Shown here piece by piece: positions 14,237-22,697 of a stretch of DNA of 33,298 bases. Within the stretch, counting starts at the first letter, position 1; the number at the start of each line of letters is the position of its first letter. This DNA is from a virus. The position numbers and the translations under genes are program-made. The stretch lies in the IMG/VR virus record IMGVR_UViG_3300045006_000031, positions 1 to 33,298 of that record, one strand, 5' to 3'. The notes beneath the pieces are model-generated. The model was not told the origin of the DNA, ran no database searches, and was given only the letters and a program-made list of their open reading frames with translations.

Positions 14237-14430
14237 TGATAGCCACCAAGTTTGACATTGGCGATGTGGTAAAATGCGGCCCGCATATCGAAGCCAGGAT
14301 AACAAGAATAATCGTCGGAATGTCACTAACGTATATTGTAAGCTATTGGGTTGATGGTCATCCATGCGAATACACCGCTTATGATTGGGAGCTTTCGTTA
14401 GTCGAAAAGGCCGAAGATGCAAACGTCTGA
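14233..14430 (+). CDS. Small hypothetical protein between portal and minor head genes
   Basis: Sixty-five residues with a beta-barrel-like feel: FDIGDVVKCG, then ITRIIVGMSLTYIVSYW and the acidic end. It starts with an ATGA overlap with the portal stop and itself overlaps the minor head gene. The layout of FDIGDVVK and a later YIVSYW recalls small SH3-like phage proteins, but I cannot name the family. Confidence 0.55.
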   Translation: MMIATKFDIGDVVKCGPHIEARITRIIVGMSLTYIVSYWVDGHPCEYTAYDWELSLVEKAEDANV

Positions 14431-15379
14431 TTTCGAGGAGCTATTGCGCCGCCACCAGAAGATGGTGGACAAAGATAACGCCATAGTCGAGAAGCGCTTG
14501 GCGCAAATGTACGCCGATTCGTACAGGAAGGCCGCCGCCGACTTAGCCACGCTGTACGCCCGGCTCGGTGACAAAATGAGTCTGCCCGAGGCGCAAAAGT
14601 ACAGACGGCTTGAAGCAGTGATGAAGTCGATTGCCAAGGAATACCAGACCTTGACTGGCAAGTCGATTCTCCTGGCGGTCGATACCTCAGCCCAAAACTA
14701 CTCCGAGGCTTTCTATGGCTTCCGATGGGCGGTTGAGCAATCAATTGGCGTTGATCTTACGTGGGGCGTGTTGTCCGTTGATGCGCTTCGGGCATCGGTA
14801 TTCTCTGAAGATTCTGGCCTGACCATCATCAAGACGTTCCGCAAGAACTCACGGCAAGCGCTTGCGGACATCCAGTCAATCATCACCCGTGGAATTGCGA
14901 CCGGAGCCGGCTACAAGAAAACTGCGCAAGAGATGCAGGGCGCATTTGTGCGCGGGTACAATGACGCAATCCGCGTTGTGCGCACCGAGGCTGGGCGCAA
15001 TTATACAGAAGGCTATCTTGCGTCATATGATGAGGCCAATTCCATGGGCATCGACATCAAGAACAAATGGTCAGCCGCAAAGGATGACCGCACAAGAACT
15101 TCACACGGCGCGCTTGATGGACAGCTTGAAGACAAGAACGGCAATTTTAGGTCAATTCTTGGCTCGGTAGGCCCTGGCCCAGGATTGCTCCGTGGGCCTA
15201 ACAGTGCCGCCGATATAATTAACTGCCGGTGTCGTCTGGTCGGTGTAATTGAAGGCATAGCACCAGAATATGTGCGCATCAGGGGCGAGGGCATTGTGCC
15301 ATATCAGACTTTTGCCCAATGGGCCGAGCCGCAAGGATGGACGCGAGAATCCGGCTGGCCTCGGGTGAAATTATTATGA
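14417..15379 (+). CDS. Minor head protein (SPP1 Gp7 / Mu F-like)
   Basis: The 320-residue protein ends in the Mu F-like domain. Diagnostic residues are R-T-E-A in VVRTEAGRNYTEGY, then DDRTRTSHGALDG with its conserved D, R and H. INCRCRLVG follows near the C-terminus. A helical N-terminal half precedes it. Such proteins sit in few copies in the procapsid next to the portal and may be injected or help DNA release. The gene follows the portal in the usual SPP1-like order. Confidence 0.88.
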   Translation: MQTSDFEELLRRHQKMVDKDNAIVEKRLAQMYADSYRKAAADLATLYARLGDKMSLPEAQKYRRLEAVMKSIAKEYQTLTGKSILLAVDTSAQNYSEAFYGFRWAVEQSIGVDLTWGVLSVDALRASVFSEDSGLTIIKTFRKNSRQALADIQSIITRGIATGAGYKKTAQEMQGAFVRGYNDAIRVVRTEAGRNYTEGYLASYDEANSMGIDIKNKWSAAKDDRTRTSHGALDGQLEDKNGNFRSILGSVGPGPGLLRGPNSAADIINCRCRLVGVIEGIAPEYVRIRGEGIVPYQTFAQWAEPQGWTRESGWPRVKLL

Positions 15380-15380
15380 C

Positions 15381-15409
15381 TTGCAAAAAATAAATATATG
15401 CCATATTCT
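15381..15409 (+). promoter_or_regulatory. Possible promoter for scaffold and coat genes
   Basis: TTGCAA (15381-15386), 17 nt, TATTCT (15404-15409) lies in the 80-nt AT-rich gap after the minor head gene. An imperfect inverted repeat (CTATATC ... GATATGG, 15424-15448) separates it from GGAGG at 15451. A strong separate transcript for the coat protein would be expected, but the -10 box is weak. Confidence 0.4.
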
Positions 15410-15459
15410 ATATATGAGAATCACTATATCGGATGAGTCTGATATGGTGAGGAGGAAAA

Positions 15460-16038
15460 ATGAGTCTGTTGGATTTCGTAAACGATCTTCCCGAAGACAA
15501 GAGGAAGGCATTTTCGGATGAGGCGGCCAAGTATGCCGATCTATCGACCATCGACCGGAACCCGGAGTTTCAGCGGCAGCTTAGCCTGAAGCATGAAACG
15601 ACCATGGCCAATTTCATGCGGGACAAATTGCCCGGCATGATTGACGAGGAAGTCAAGAAGCGCGGTACCAAGCAGCCGTGGGAAATCGAGATCGAAAACC
15701 TCAAGCGCGAGAATGCCGAGAAGGATCGCTTGATGGTTTTGAAGGAACGCAAGTCGCAGGCACTAGCCGAACTTGCTAAACATGGAATTGACCCTGACCT
15801 GGCTGATTTCGTCATCACTGACGACGAAGCCAAGTTCAAGGCTAATATAGACCGTCTCGTGGGCAAGATGACCAGCTTCCGGGATGATGCGATCAAGACC
15901 GAAAAGGAAAAGATTTATAGCACCAACCCGCCCCGTGGTGGATCGCAGACCGGTAAAAAGATGAGCGAAGAAGCCTTCTCCCGGCTGACGCCAAAGGAAA
16001 GAGCGGCCTTCATGGCCGACGGCGGTTCCCTCGAATAG
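15460..16038 (+). CDS. Scaffold protein (DUF4355-like)
   Basis: The 192-residue protein is largely helical and charged. A coiled-coil core (about 65-110, with IEIENLKRENAEKDRLMVL) is followed by a small domain HGIDPDLADFVITDDEAKF and a Gly/Ser-rich tail ending MSEEAFSRLTPKERAAFM. This is the usual form of phage scaffolding proteins placed directly before the coat gene. It would guide coat assembly and then leave or be degraded. A strong GAGGAGG site precedes the ATG. Confidence 0.8.
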   Translation: MSLLDFVNDLPEDKRKAFSDEAAKYADLSTIDRNPEFQRQLSLKHETTMANFMRDKLPGMIDEEVKKRGTKQPWEIEIENLKRENAEKDRLMVLKERKSQALAELAKHGIDPDLADFVITDDEAKFKANIDRLVGKMTSFRDDAIKTEKEKIYSTNPPRGGSQTGKKMSEEAFSRLTPKERAAFMADGGSLE

Positions 16039-16048
16039 GAGATAGAAA

Positions 16049-17179
16049 ATGGCTAACGTATTTACCGCCATCCAGCCCCAGCTTTACAGTGCTGCCCAGG
16101 AAGTCTCGAATGAGCCTTTCGGCGCAGTTGCCGCCGTCAATACCTTTTTTGATGACAAAGGTGTTGCCGTAGGCGATACCGTCAAGGTTCCCGTCGCTCC
16201 CAAGGCGACCACCTCCGCGTTCACCCCGGCCATGACCCCGACCGCTGGCACCGACGCCACCGCTTCCGCCGTGTCCGTTGCCATCACCGCTTCCGACAAG
16301 GTTTCCTGGAACCTGACCGGCGAACAGGTTCGCAGTCTGGAAAACGGCGGCAATCAGACCGAATGGGTGCGCCAGATGGTTGCCCAGGGTATGCGTGCCT
16401 TGCGCAACAACATCGAGGCCGCTGCTGTCCTGGCCATCCGAACCGGTGCTTCCCGTGCCTACGGTACTGCCGGCACCACTCCGTTTGTCTCCGACCTGTC
16501 GGCCTTGACCAATGCCCGCAAGATCCTCCAGGACAACGGCGCCCCGCTGGCTGACCTCCAGTGCATCGTTGACACCGCCGCCAATCTCAACCTGCTCAAC
16601 CTCGGCATCATCCAGCAGGCCTATCAGGCCGGCAGCGACGCCGAGCGCCGCAGCGGCATGGTCGCCCGGCAGTTTGGTTTTGCCATCAACGCCTCGGCTC
16701 AGATTAGCACTGTGACCAAGGGCACCGGTGCGTCCTATGTGACCTCCGGCTCTACCGCTCCCGGCGTGACTGACATTGCCTTGGTCACTGGTACTGGCAC
16801 CGTCCTGGCTGGCGACGTTGTTACCTTCGCGGCCGACACGGCCAACAAATACGTCGTCAACACTGGTGTTGCTGCCCCTGGCACCATCAGCCTTGGCCGC
16901 CCCGGCGCCCGCGTGACCATCGCCACTGCCAATGCCATGACCATCGGCAACAACTTTGTCCCCAACCTGGCCTTCGAGCGCTCGGCTGTTGTTGGCGTGA
17001 TCCGCCCGCCCATCATCCCGGCCAACCCGGCTATCACCCAGACCATCATCTCCGACCAGTACGGCATGAGCTACTTGCTCTTGCAGATCGCTGGCTACGG
17101 CATGACAACCTGGGAGCTGCACGCTGCCTACGGCTTCAAGACCGTGAATCCTGAACACGTCGTGCTCATAATGGGCTAA
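16049..17179 (+). CDS. Major capsid protein, P22 coat-like
   Basis: The 376-residue protein has the features of the P22 coat-like branch of the HK97 fold. These are an N-terminal segment with EPFGAVAAVNTFFDDKGVAVGDTV, the VSWNLTGEQVRSLENGG segment, and the central APLADLQCIVDTAANLNLLN. SGMVARQFGFAINASAQI leads into an inserted beta-rich domain (about 225-300). GAG then GATAG precede the ATG. Codon use is strongly GC-biased, fitting a highly expressed structural gene. A rho-independent terminator follows 8 nt after the stop. Confidence 0.88.
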   Translation: MANVFTAIQPQLYSAAQEVSNEPFGAVAAVNTFFDDKGVAVGDTVKVPVAPKATTSAFTPAMTPTAGTDATASAVSVAITASDKVSWNLTGEQVRSLENGGNQTEWVRQMVAQGMRALRNNIEAAAVLAIRTGASRAYGTAGTTPFVSDLSALTNARKILQDNGAPLADLQCIVDTAANLNLLNLGIIQQAYQAGSDAERRSGMVARQFGFAINASAQISTVTKGTGASYVTSGSTAPGVTDIALVTGTGTVLAGDVVTFAADTANKYVVNTGVAAPGTISLGRPGARVTIATANAMTIGNNFVPNLAFERSAVVGVIRPPIIPANPAITQTIISDQYGMSYLLLQIAGYGMTTWELHAAYGFKTVNPEHVVLIMG

Positions 17180-17187
17180 GATCGACA

Positions 17188-17213
17188 AGCCCCGGAGCAA
17201 TCCGGGGCTTTTT
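17188..17213 (+). terminator. Rho-independent terminator after the coat gene
   Basis: A 9-bp perfect stem AGCCCCGGA/TCCGGGGCT closes a GCAA tetraloop and runs into TTTTT. It separates the coat gene from the decoration/tail genes and would lower their expression relative to the coat. Confidence 0.92.
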
Positions 17214-17227
17214 CAAAGGGGTGAACC

Positions 17228-17602
17228 ATGGCGGCTGGCGTTTGCAACTTACTGATCCAACAGGGCGAGACTTTTTCCCGGCTCATCACCATCAAAGACG
17301 GCCAGACCGTGCCGCAGCCTATCAACTTGACCGGCTACACCGCCCGCGCATCGGTGCGGCCTACTGCTGACAGCACGACTATTACTTGCGCCTTCCTTTG
17401 CACTTTTGACCCCGACCGGGCTACCGGTAAAATAACCATTAGCCTGACCGATACGCAAACTTCGGCAATCCCAACCACCGGAAAAACCGCATACGACAAA
17501 TATGCGAAATATCAGTGGGACATGGAAATTGTTGACAGTCTTGGTAGTGTGATTCGCTTGCTCAATGGTGGCGTCGAGGTTAGTCCTGAGGTAACCCGGT
17601 GA
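17228..17602 (+). CDS. Phage structural protein, BppU-like beta domain
   Basis: The 124-residue protein has IQQGETFSRLITIKDGQ, LTGYTARASVRP, TGKITISLTDTQTSAIP and a C-terminal RLLNGGVEVSPEVTR. This set of short strands is common to small phage virion proteins located next to fibre genes. The end overlaps the next gene's GTG start (GTGA), so the two are coupled. The exact position in the particle is not shown by the sequence. Confidence 0.65.
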   Translation: MAAGVCNLLIQQGETFSRLITIKDGQTVPQPINLTGYTARASVRPTADSTTITCAFLCTFDPDRATGKITISLTDTQTSAIPTTGKTAYDKYAKYQWDMEIVDSLGSVIRLLNGGVEVSPEVTR

Positions 17603-18357
17603 GCGCTGACGTTACCGTCATAGTCAATAGCTCAACCGATATCACTGTCCAAGTTACCGAACAGCCGGTGATATCGGTAACGGTTGCGCCGGATGCGCCG
17701 ATATCTGTCGTCACTGTTGGCACACAAGGCCCAGCAGGGCCTCAAGGCGCTCAAGGCGAGATTGGCCCTCCTGGTACTACTACATGGGATGGCATAACTG
17801 ACAAGCCGTCAACATTTACGCCAACTGCCCATGGCAACGAGTCGCACACTTCGGTGTTCGTGACCACGACTGACCCGAGATTGTCTGATGCCAGGACTCC
17901 GACGGCGCATAGTTTAAGCCACCAATCGGGTGGCACTGATGTGCTGAACCATAACAGTCTTGGAAGTTTGAACTCCGGAAATTATCTGCATTTGACGGCG
18001 GCAGAAAAAGCGGCGATGATGCCAGAAGCACCGATTGATGGGAAAACTTATGGTCGCAAAAACGGCGCATGGGCCGAGGTTACAGGCGGCGGAGGTGGCA
18101 CATTGGCAACAGTAACAGGAACGCTTGATTTCGGAGCAGGTGGTGTATCGGCGCAGGTGGCGGTATCATATCCAGCCATCACTGCTACCACCGTCATTTC
18201 GACCATCGAGTATACGAATAAACTTGAAGAAGTTTTGATCCAGGACATGAAAATCAAAGAGGTATCCCGATCCGTTGGCGTAGGATTCACCGCGATGGGA
18301 TTCGCACCGCAAAAGGCTGCCGGGACATACAATTTCCGGGCAATCATACAGGAGTAG
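17599..18357 (+). CDS. Collagen-like fibre or decoration protein
   Basis: The 252-residue protein starts at GTG 17599. After a beta-rich N-terminal part (about 1-40) comes a short collagen-type G-x-y run (GPAGPQGAQGEIGPPG, about residues 46-61). A shaft-like region with WDGITDKPSTFTPTAHG, DPRLSDARTPTAH and LTAAEKAAM follows, all common in phage fibres. A glycine-rich linker (about 165-171) leads to a C-terminal domain. It is probably a trimeric virion fibre. Its place directly after the coat gene suggests head decoration instead of a tail fibre, but this is inference. Confidence 0.7.
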   Translation: MSADVTVIVNSSTDITVQVTEQPVISVTVAPDAPISVVTVGTQGPAGPQGAQGEIGPPGTTTWDGITDKPSTFTPTAHGNESHTSVFVTTTDPRLSDARTPTAHSLSHQSGGTDVLNHNSLGSLNSGNYLHLTAAEKAAMMPEAPIDGKTYGRKNGAWAEVTGGGGGTLATVTGTLDFGAGGVSAQVAVSYPAITATTVISTIEYTNKLEEVLIQDMKIKEVSRSVGVGFTAMGFAPQKAAGTYNFRAIIQE

Positions 18358-18360
18358 AAA

Positions 18361-19770
18361 ATGGCCATCCAATTAACCGACAATACGGCAGACCTTAACG
18401 GATTGTCTGTCAATACCGATCATGAGGCGCTGGTAGCGCTGAATCGGGATAGCGCTAAAAGCGGCTTTGTTTCAGTGGCATCCGAGAAAGGCGTATTGCC
18501 GAATGGCACTCGAATAATGCGTGAGCTGGAAGTCAGCGAGGACTACCAGCTACGCATCGCCGAAGACAATATCCTGTTCAATGAATACCCGACCGGCACC
18601 GCACTGAACACCTCAACCTTGTCCACCCGCGTCACTACTCAGACTGTGGTTATTGGATCGAACCGTTGGGAACTGAACTCAAGCGGCATCAACACGATTA
18701 ACACTGGTTCGATGCTGCGCACCAACCGTACGTTTCCTTGGTTCAAAGCTAATGCACTGTACGGCGAGTGCGCTTTGGCATGGACTGCGCCCCCGGTGGC
18801 GAACTGGGTGGCTGAATGGGGTTTCATCAATACAACTTCTGCAATTGCGGCTATCACTGACGGCGTATTTTTCCGTATTATAAACGGCACATTCCGCGGC
18901 GTGGCTTGTAACAACAGCGTTGAGACGTATGTTGATCTGGGTGCGCTTCCGGCATTCGCTGATGTGCATGACTTCGCAATTGAAGTATGTCAGGATGTTG
19001 TGTACTTCTGGGAAGAAGGCACCTTGCGTGGTAAGGTTGACATTCCGGCCACTCAGTTTGCACCGATGGCGCTTGCACAATGCCAATTTGCAATCAGAAC
19101 CTACAATGGTGCTGTTATTCCTGCGACCGCTATCAAACTTCAAGTATCAGCCATGCAGATTAGCAACGGTGGCGCGAACTTCAACCGGCTCTGGTCGCAC
19201 GTCCGTGTCGGCATGGGTGGTGGTGCGTATCAGGTCCCGAGCGGTGCGACCGCTGGACAGACTGCCAACTGGACTAACTCAGCGGCCGTCACTGCGGCTA
19301 CCCCTACCAATACAACTGGTGCATTTTCTGGACTTGGTGGACAGTTTGCTTGTAATGCCACTGCCGCCGCCGATACTGATTTGCACGTCATTCGGTATTC
19401 AGTGCCGGTTGGCAGTACACTGGTAATTCGCGGCTGTTGGATTGATACCGTCAACTTGGTAGCGGCGGTTGCCACTACGGCTACTGTTTTGCAGTGGGGC
19501 ATCGGTGTTGGCGGGACTGTTGACCAGCTTGCCGGCGCAGAAGATGCGGTAGGCGTCAAGATTCGCCGTGCGATCGCGTTGGGCATTCAGCATTGGGCTG
19601 TTGGTGCGGCAGTAGGTGCGCCAGCCGCCAGGATTGACGTAAAGTTTGACGATCCGCTGGTTATACATGGCGGTGAGTATGTGAGTTTCTTTTACAAGGT
19701 TTTGGTTGGCACTGCAACCGCTACCGAAGTTTTCCGTGGCGTGATTGGCGTGAATGGATTCTTTGAATAA
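18361..19770 (+). CDS. Putative head decoration / fibre protein
   Basis: The 469-residue protein follows the collagen-like gene by 3 nt and precedes the head-tail connector genes. It is almost entirely beta-strand in character, with many short hydrophobic/polar alternations and few charged residues. The central part (YGECALAWTAPP, FFRIINGTFRGVACN, DVVYFWEEGTLRGKVDIP) resembles a lectin-like jelly roll. A Thr/Ala/Gly-rich linker (about 305-320) precedes a C-terminal domain with LHVIRYSVPVGSTLVIRG. I do not recognise a named family; a host- or glycan-binding virion protein is the best guess. Confidence 0.6.
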   Translation: MAIQLTDNTADLNGLSVNTDHEALVALNRDSAKSGFVSVASEKGVLPNGTRIMRELEVSEDYQLRIAEDNILFNEYPTGTALNTSTLSTRVTTQTVVIGSNRWELNSSGINTINTGSMLRTNRTFPWFKANALYGECALAWTAPPVANWVAEWGFINTTSAIAAITDGVFFRIINGTFRGVACNNSVETYVDLGALPAFADVHDFAIEVCQDVVYFWEEGTLRGKVDIPATQFAPMALAQCQFAIRTYNGAVIPATAIKLQVSAMQISNGGANFNRLWSHVRVGMGGGAYQVPSGATAGQTANWTNSAAVTAATPTNTTGAFSGLGGQFACNATAAADTDLHVIRYSVPVGSTLVIRGCWIDTVNLVAAVATTATVLQWGIGVGGTVDQLAGAEDAVGVKIRRAIALGIQHWAVGAAVGAPAARIDVKFDDPLVIHGGEYVSFFYKVLVGTATATEVFRGVIGVNGFFE

Positions 19771-19781
19771 AGGAGTTGGTC

Positions 19782-20207
19782 ATGGCAATCATCACGACTG
19801 ACGAAGTAAAGACATTCTTGCAAATAACCGACTCAAGCAAGGACGACTTGATCGATGCCCTGGTACCAGTTGTTGACAGCGACATTACGCAGTACTGCGG
19901 AGTGTCGCCAACGGCAGCCGGAGCCAAGATCCCGGCAGCCATGATGGTTGGGTATCTTATGACTACCATGGCAGGCGGCGGGGCGTCGATTGGCAACAAG
20001 TCCGAAAGCCAGGGCGAATACTCGTATACCAAAGAGGAAACGCGAGGCTATCCGCTGTCTGTCATGATGATGCTCGACCGCTATAAGGTGCTCGTGCCGC
20101 GATATGGCTCAAAGATGCAGCAGCCGCGTGATCGTCGAGGCGAAAGTATTTCCGCCCTGGCGGCTGACAAATATGCTGACGGCGTTGATGGGATTGTCAT
20201 AAAATGA
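19782..20207 (+). CDS. Head-tail connector protein (HK97 Gp6 / SPP1 Gp15-like)
   Basis: Numbering from the ATG at 19782 (AGGAG 6 nt upstream) gives 141 residues. The start IITTDEVKTFLQITDSSKDDLIDALVP is the hallmark of helical connector adaptors that bind under the portal. The middle part, IPAAMMVGYLMTTM, is another long helix. It comes first in the usual run of connector, stopper, neck and tail completion genes and overlaps the next gene by ATGA. Confidence 0.85.
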   Translation: MAIITTDEVKTFLQITDSSKDDLIDALVPVVDSDITQYCGVSPTAAGAKIPAAMMVGYLMTTMAGGGASIGNKSESQGEYSYTKEETRGYPLSVMMMLDRYKVLVPRYGSKMQQPRDRRGESISALAADKYADGVDGIVIK

Positions 20208-20527
20208 GAATAAAGTTCAACGATGTCAGGATGTCATACTATAGCGCGACCAGGTCGGTATCGGCTGACGGCATACTCAAAGACACCTATGCCAAGGCAT
20301 TTGATTTCATGGCTGATTTGCAGCCGATTGGCAGCAAGTTCATCCCGGCAGAATACGGCATCGACTCGGCAACGGCTGAGGCCAAGAAATTGTTTCTTGA
20401 CATGGAATCAATTGCCATCGGCGGGGTTATTGCAATATATGGAAAATCGTATATAGTAAAAGCGTTACGCACATGGTATAGCCATCAAGAGGCTATAATC
20501 GAACCGTATGGAGTAGTACTGCCATGA
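20204..20527 (+). CDS. Head-tail stopper / joining protein
   Basis: The 107-residue protein is beta-rich, with DGILKDTYAKAFDFMADLQPIG, a central GGVIAIYGKSYIVKAL and WYSHQEAIIEPYGVVL. This is the usual form of the head-closure protein that follows the connector adaptor. Both ends overlap neighbours by 4 nt. The assignment rests mainly on gene order and size. Confidence 0.7.
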   Translation: MRIKFNDVRMSYYSATRSVSADGILKDTYAKAFDFMADLQPIGSKFIPAEYGIDSATAEAKKLFLDMESIAIGGVIAIYGKSYIVKALRTWYSHQEAIIEPYGVVLP

Positions 20528-20877
20528 CGATGGACGAGCAGTTGAAAAAACTACGAGCTGACTTCAAGTTATACGGCGTCAAGGCCGACACCGCTGTTGG
20601 TGAAGCCATGATCAAGTGCGCCATCTTGGTAGAGGGCCAGGCAGCGGAGCTTGCTCCGGTGGATACCGGATTGCTCAGAAAATCAATTAATCATCGCGTA
20701 CGAAAGACCAGCGGCGGATACATCGGCGAAGTCGGCACCAATGTCGAGTATGCGGCCTTCCAGGAGTTTGGCACGTCGCGGATGGAGCCGCAACCGTTCC
20801 TCACGCCGGCGCTCAAGATGAACCAGACGAAAATCAACCAGATTCTCGCAGCCGCTATCAGGAAGGCAGCTAAATGA
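20524..20877 (+). CDS. HK97 Gp10-like neck protein
   Basis: The 117-residue protein has the typical family pattern: a helical start, AAELAPVDTGLLRKSI (38-53), VGTNVEYAAFQEFGTSRMEPQPFL and a final helix. This family joins the head connector to the tail. It lies in the expected order before the tail completion gene, with ATGA overlaps. Confidence 0.9.
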   Translation: MTMDEQLKKLRADFKLYGVKADTAVGEAMIKCAILVEGQAAELAPVDTGLLRKSINHRVRKTSGGYIGEVGTNVEYAAFQEFGTSRMEPQPFLTPALKMNQTKINQILAAAIRKAAK

Positions 20878-21248
20878 CAGACACCAAAACCGCGCTGATG
20901 ACATTGCTTACCACTGACCCTGGCGTATCAGCGCTGGTGCCTGCTGGCAGGATCTATCAATCCTGGCCGACTTCGTTTGCTACCTTGCCGCTGATTACAT
21001 TTACTGAAATCAACAACAGCGTCGAGGATGAGGACTACGCCGACGACGTAACAATCAGCGGCACATCTGAAATGCAAATAAGCGTGTTTTGCACACCGCA
21101 AACAAGCACGACGCCGATTGTTTTGGCGCTCAATGCCGCGATGGAAGGCGCACTGTGGAACCGCGATTACTCGGGGGATTTTGTCGAAAAAGACACTGGA
21201 ATACAGCAAAAAGTTTTGCGGTATTCAAAGAGGATTTATGAGCCATAA
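20874..21248 (+). CDS. Tail completion protein (DUF3168 / SPP1 Gp17-like)
   Basis: The 124-residue protein has LMTLLTTDPGVSALVPAGRIY, LPLITFTEI and MQISVFC, characteristic of the DUF3168 tail terminator family, which caps the growing tail tube. Its stop is followed by a 110-nt gap before the tail tube gene. Confidence 0.85.
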   Translation: MTDTKTALMTLLTTDPGVSALVPAGRIYQSWPTSFATLPLITFTEINNSVEDEDYADDVTISGTSEMQISVFCTPQTSTTPIVLALNAAMEGALWNRDYSGDFVEKDTGIQQKVLRYSKRIYEP

Positions 21249-21259
21249 TCTTGTCCGCA

Positions 21260-21300
21260 TGGCGTGGCTTGACCTCCACAGGCTGCGCCATGTCGGGCAT
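21260..21300 (+). other. Hairpin in the gap before the tail tube gene
   Basis: CATGGCG and CGCCATG form a 7-bp inverted repeat with a smaller GTGG/CCAC pairing inside. It stands between the tail completion gene and the promoter-like sequence ahead of the tail tube gene. There is no proper T-run, so it may be an imperfect terminator or an mRNA-processing or stability element. Confidence 0.35.
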
Positions 21301-21309
21301 TTTAATTAC

Positions 21310-21339
21310 TTGTGATTTATGCCTTTAATGGTGTAAAAT
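21310..21339 (+). promoter_or_regulatory. Possible promoter for the tail tube gene
   Basis: TTGTGA (21310-21315), 18 nt, TAAAAT (21334-21339), followed by AGGAGG (21350-21355) and the GTG start. The -10 box is good; the -35 box is partial and the spacing is one base long. Confidence 0.4.
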
Positions 21340-21361
21340 ATAGGAAACAAGGAGGCCAATC

Positions 21362-22273
21362 GTGCCACTTAACAACAAACCGGCGATAGGCTTGCGGAAA
21401 ATCCGCTACGCCGTAATGCTGACGGACAACGCGGCAGACAGCGTTCCAACCTACGATACCATCTATAATCTGCCAGATGCTATCCGGCTGTCGTTCAATC
21501 CGAACAGTAGCCGCACCAATCTCTTTGCCGACGACGGTATTGCCTTTACCGGCGTGTCGTCCATCGGTGAAGGAACTCTGACCCTGGAAACTGCCGACCT
21601 GACCCCGGATCACGAATCCCGGTTACTCGGCAACAGCTACGCCAGCGGCGCGTCGGTGCTCAAGACCAGCGACCAGCCGGCCTACGTTGCCATCGGCGGC
21701 GAAATGCTGCTCGATACCGGCGCGTATGCCTATGTCTGGTTCTACAAGGTTAAGTTCAGCGTCCCGACCAGCGAAGATACCACCAAGGGCGCGAGCGTCG
21801 AGTTCCGCACCAAGAGCATGGAAGGTTCGACCTTGAAGCTGAACAGTACCGCCAATCTCGGCGCCGTCCGCATCAAGACCCGCACCGATGACCCGGCTGC
21901 TTCGTCCACCTTCTTGACCAACTTCTTCACCACTGTTCCGTTCGCCACCAGCGACCTCAACGCCGTGACCGTGACCGCTGCTGCTGGTACTTCCGGCAAG
22001 ATCGTGTTCACCTTCACCAAGGCTGGCGGCGGCAACATCACCCTCAACGAAACCACATTTACCGCGTCGAACATCTACGTCAGCATCGACTCGACCGGTG
22101 CATTGGTCACACCGTCTGGATGGGTGTTTGGCACTGGCGGAGCCGCGCCGACTCAGACCGCGACCGCTTCCGGCTTTACTGCCGTCAAGCACGACTACGT
22201 TGTCACCTCGGGCATCAAGGACGCATCCGGCGTTGGCTGTACCGCCAAGGCTGGCAGCGTAACCGTAGTCTAA
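21362..22273 (+). CDS. Major tail tube protein with C-terminal extra domain
   Basis: Translation starts at GTG 21362 after AGGAGG. The first about 190 residues match the phi13/HK97-type tail tube family: GLRKIRYAVMLTD, YNLPDAIRLSFNP, FADDGIAFTG, EGTLTLETADL and WFYKVKFSVPTSED. The remaining about 110 residues form a Thr/Ala-rich beta domain (VTVTAAAGTSGKIVFTFTKA to the end), probably an Ig-like decoration on the outside of the tube. The strong GC codon bias matches the coat gene. A terminator follows, as is common for this abundant protein. Confidence 0.85.
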   Translation: MPLNNKPAIGLRKIRYAVMLTDNAADSVPTYDTIYNLPDAIRLSFNPNSSRTNLFADDGIAFTGVSSIGEGTLTLETADLTPDHESRLLGNSYASGASVLKTSDQPAYVAIGGEMLLDTGAYAYVWFYKVKFSVPTSEDTTKGASVEFRTKSMEGSTLKLNSTANLGAVRIKTRTDDPAASSTFLTNFFTTVPFATSDLNAVTVTAAAGTSGKIVFTFTKAGGGNITLNETTFTASNIYVSIDSTGALVTPSGWVFGTGGAAPTQTATASGFTAVKHDYVVTSGIKDASGVGCTAKAGSVTVV

Positions 22274-22291
22274 GGACTAATCGCATCAACA

Positions 22292-22320
22292 CCCTGGCCC
22301 AATCGGGCCGGGGACTTTTT
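22292..22320 (+). terminator. Rho-independent terminator after the tail tube gene
   Basis: The 9-bp stem CCCTGGCCC/GGGCCGGGG (one T-G pair) with loop AATC is followed by ACTTTTT. It lies directly behind the tail tube gene. Confidence 0.85.
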
Positions 22321-22340
22321 ACCATAAATGGAGGAAAATT

Positions 22341-22697
22341 ATGGCAAAAAACACCGAGAATATCAGGCCGAAAGGCGTCCGAATCGTGCTCGACCGCGAG
22401 CGGCATATGCGGTTTTCGTTCGCGGCGCTGGAGTACTTGGCCGAGAAATATGGCGATCTTCATACGGCGTTTTCCAAGATGCCGACGGGTGGCGATGGCT
22501 TAGGCCGAGAATCTGTAGCGGCAATCGTGGATTTCACCTACGCTGGCCTCATGCACGAAGATGGCAGCTTGACCCGCGATAAGGTTGCGGAGATTATTGA
22601 CATATCCATGGTCAACGAAATTGCGTCTGCCATTGTTGAGTCGATTACCGGCAGTCTCCCGGCTGCCAAAAAGGCGGAAAATGGAAACCCTCAGTAG
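22341..22697 (+). CDS. Tail assembly chaperone, short (G-like) form
   Basis: The 118-residue protein has the helical layout of G-type tail assembly chaperones: RHMRFSFAALEYLAEKYGDL, AAIVDFTYAGLMHEDGSLT and DKVAEIIDISMVNEIASAI. It lies between tail tube and tape measure genes, where this pair always occurs. Near its 3' end, CAAAAAG offers a site for slippage into the -1 frame to make the longer GT-type product. Confidence 0.85.
   Translation: MAKNTENIRPKGVRIVLDRERHMRFSFAALEYLAEKYGDLHTAFSKMPTGGDGLGRESVAAIVDFTYAGLMHEDGSLTRDKVAEIIDISMVNEIASAIVESITGSLPAAKKAENGNPQ
22667..22673 (+). promoter_or_regulatory. Predicted -1 ribosomal frameshift site
   Basis: The heptamer CAAAAAG is read as GCC AAA AAG in the chaperone frame; slipping back one base lets translation continue into the T frame. 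The -1 frame is open from here to the stop at 22942, and the short form would otherwise stop only 8 codons later. Confidence 0.65.

Noticed and set aside
18639-19143. Minus-strand open frames across the decoration protein gene
   Set aside because: No ribosome sites or domains; they result from the codon bias of the plus-strand gene.
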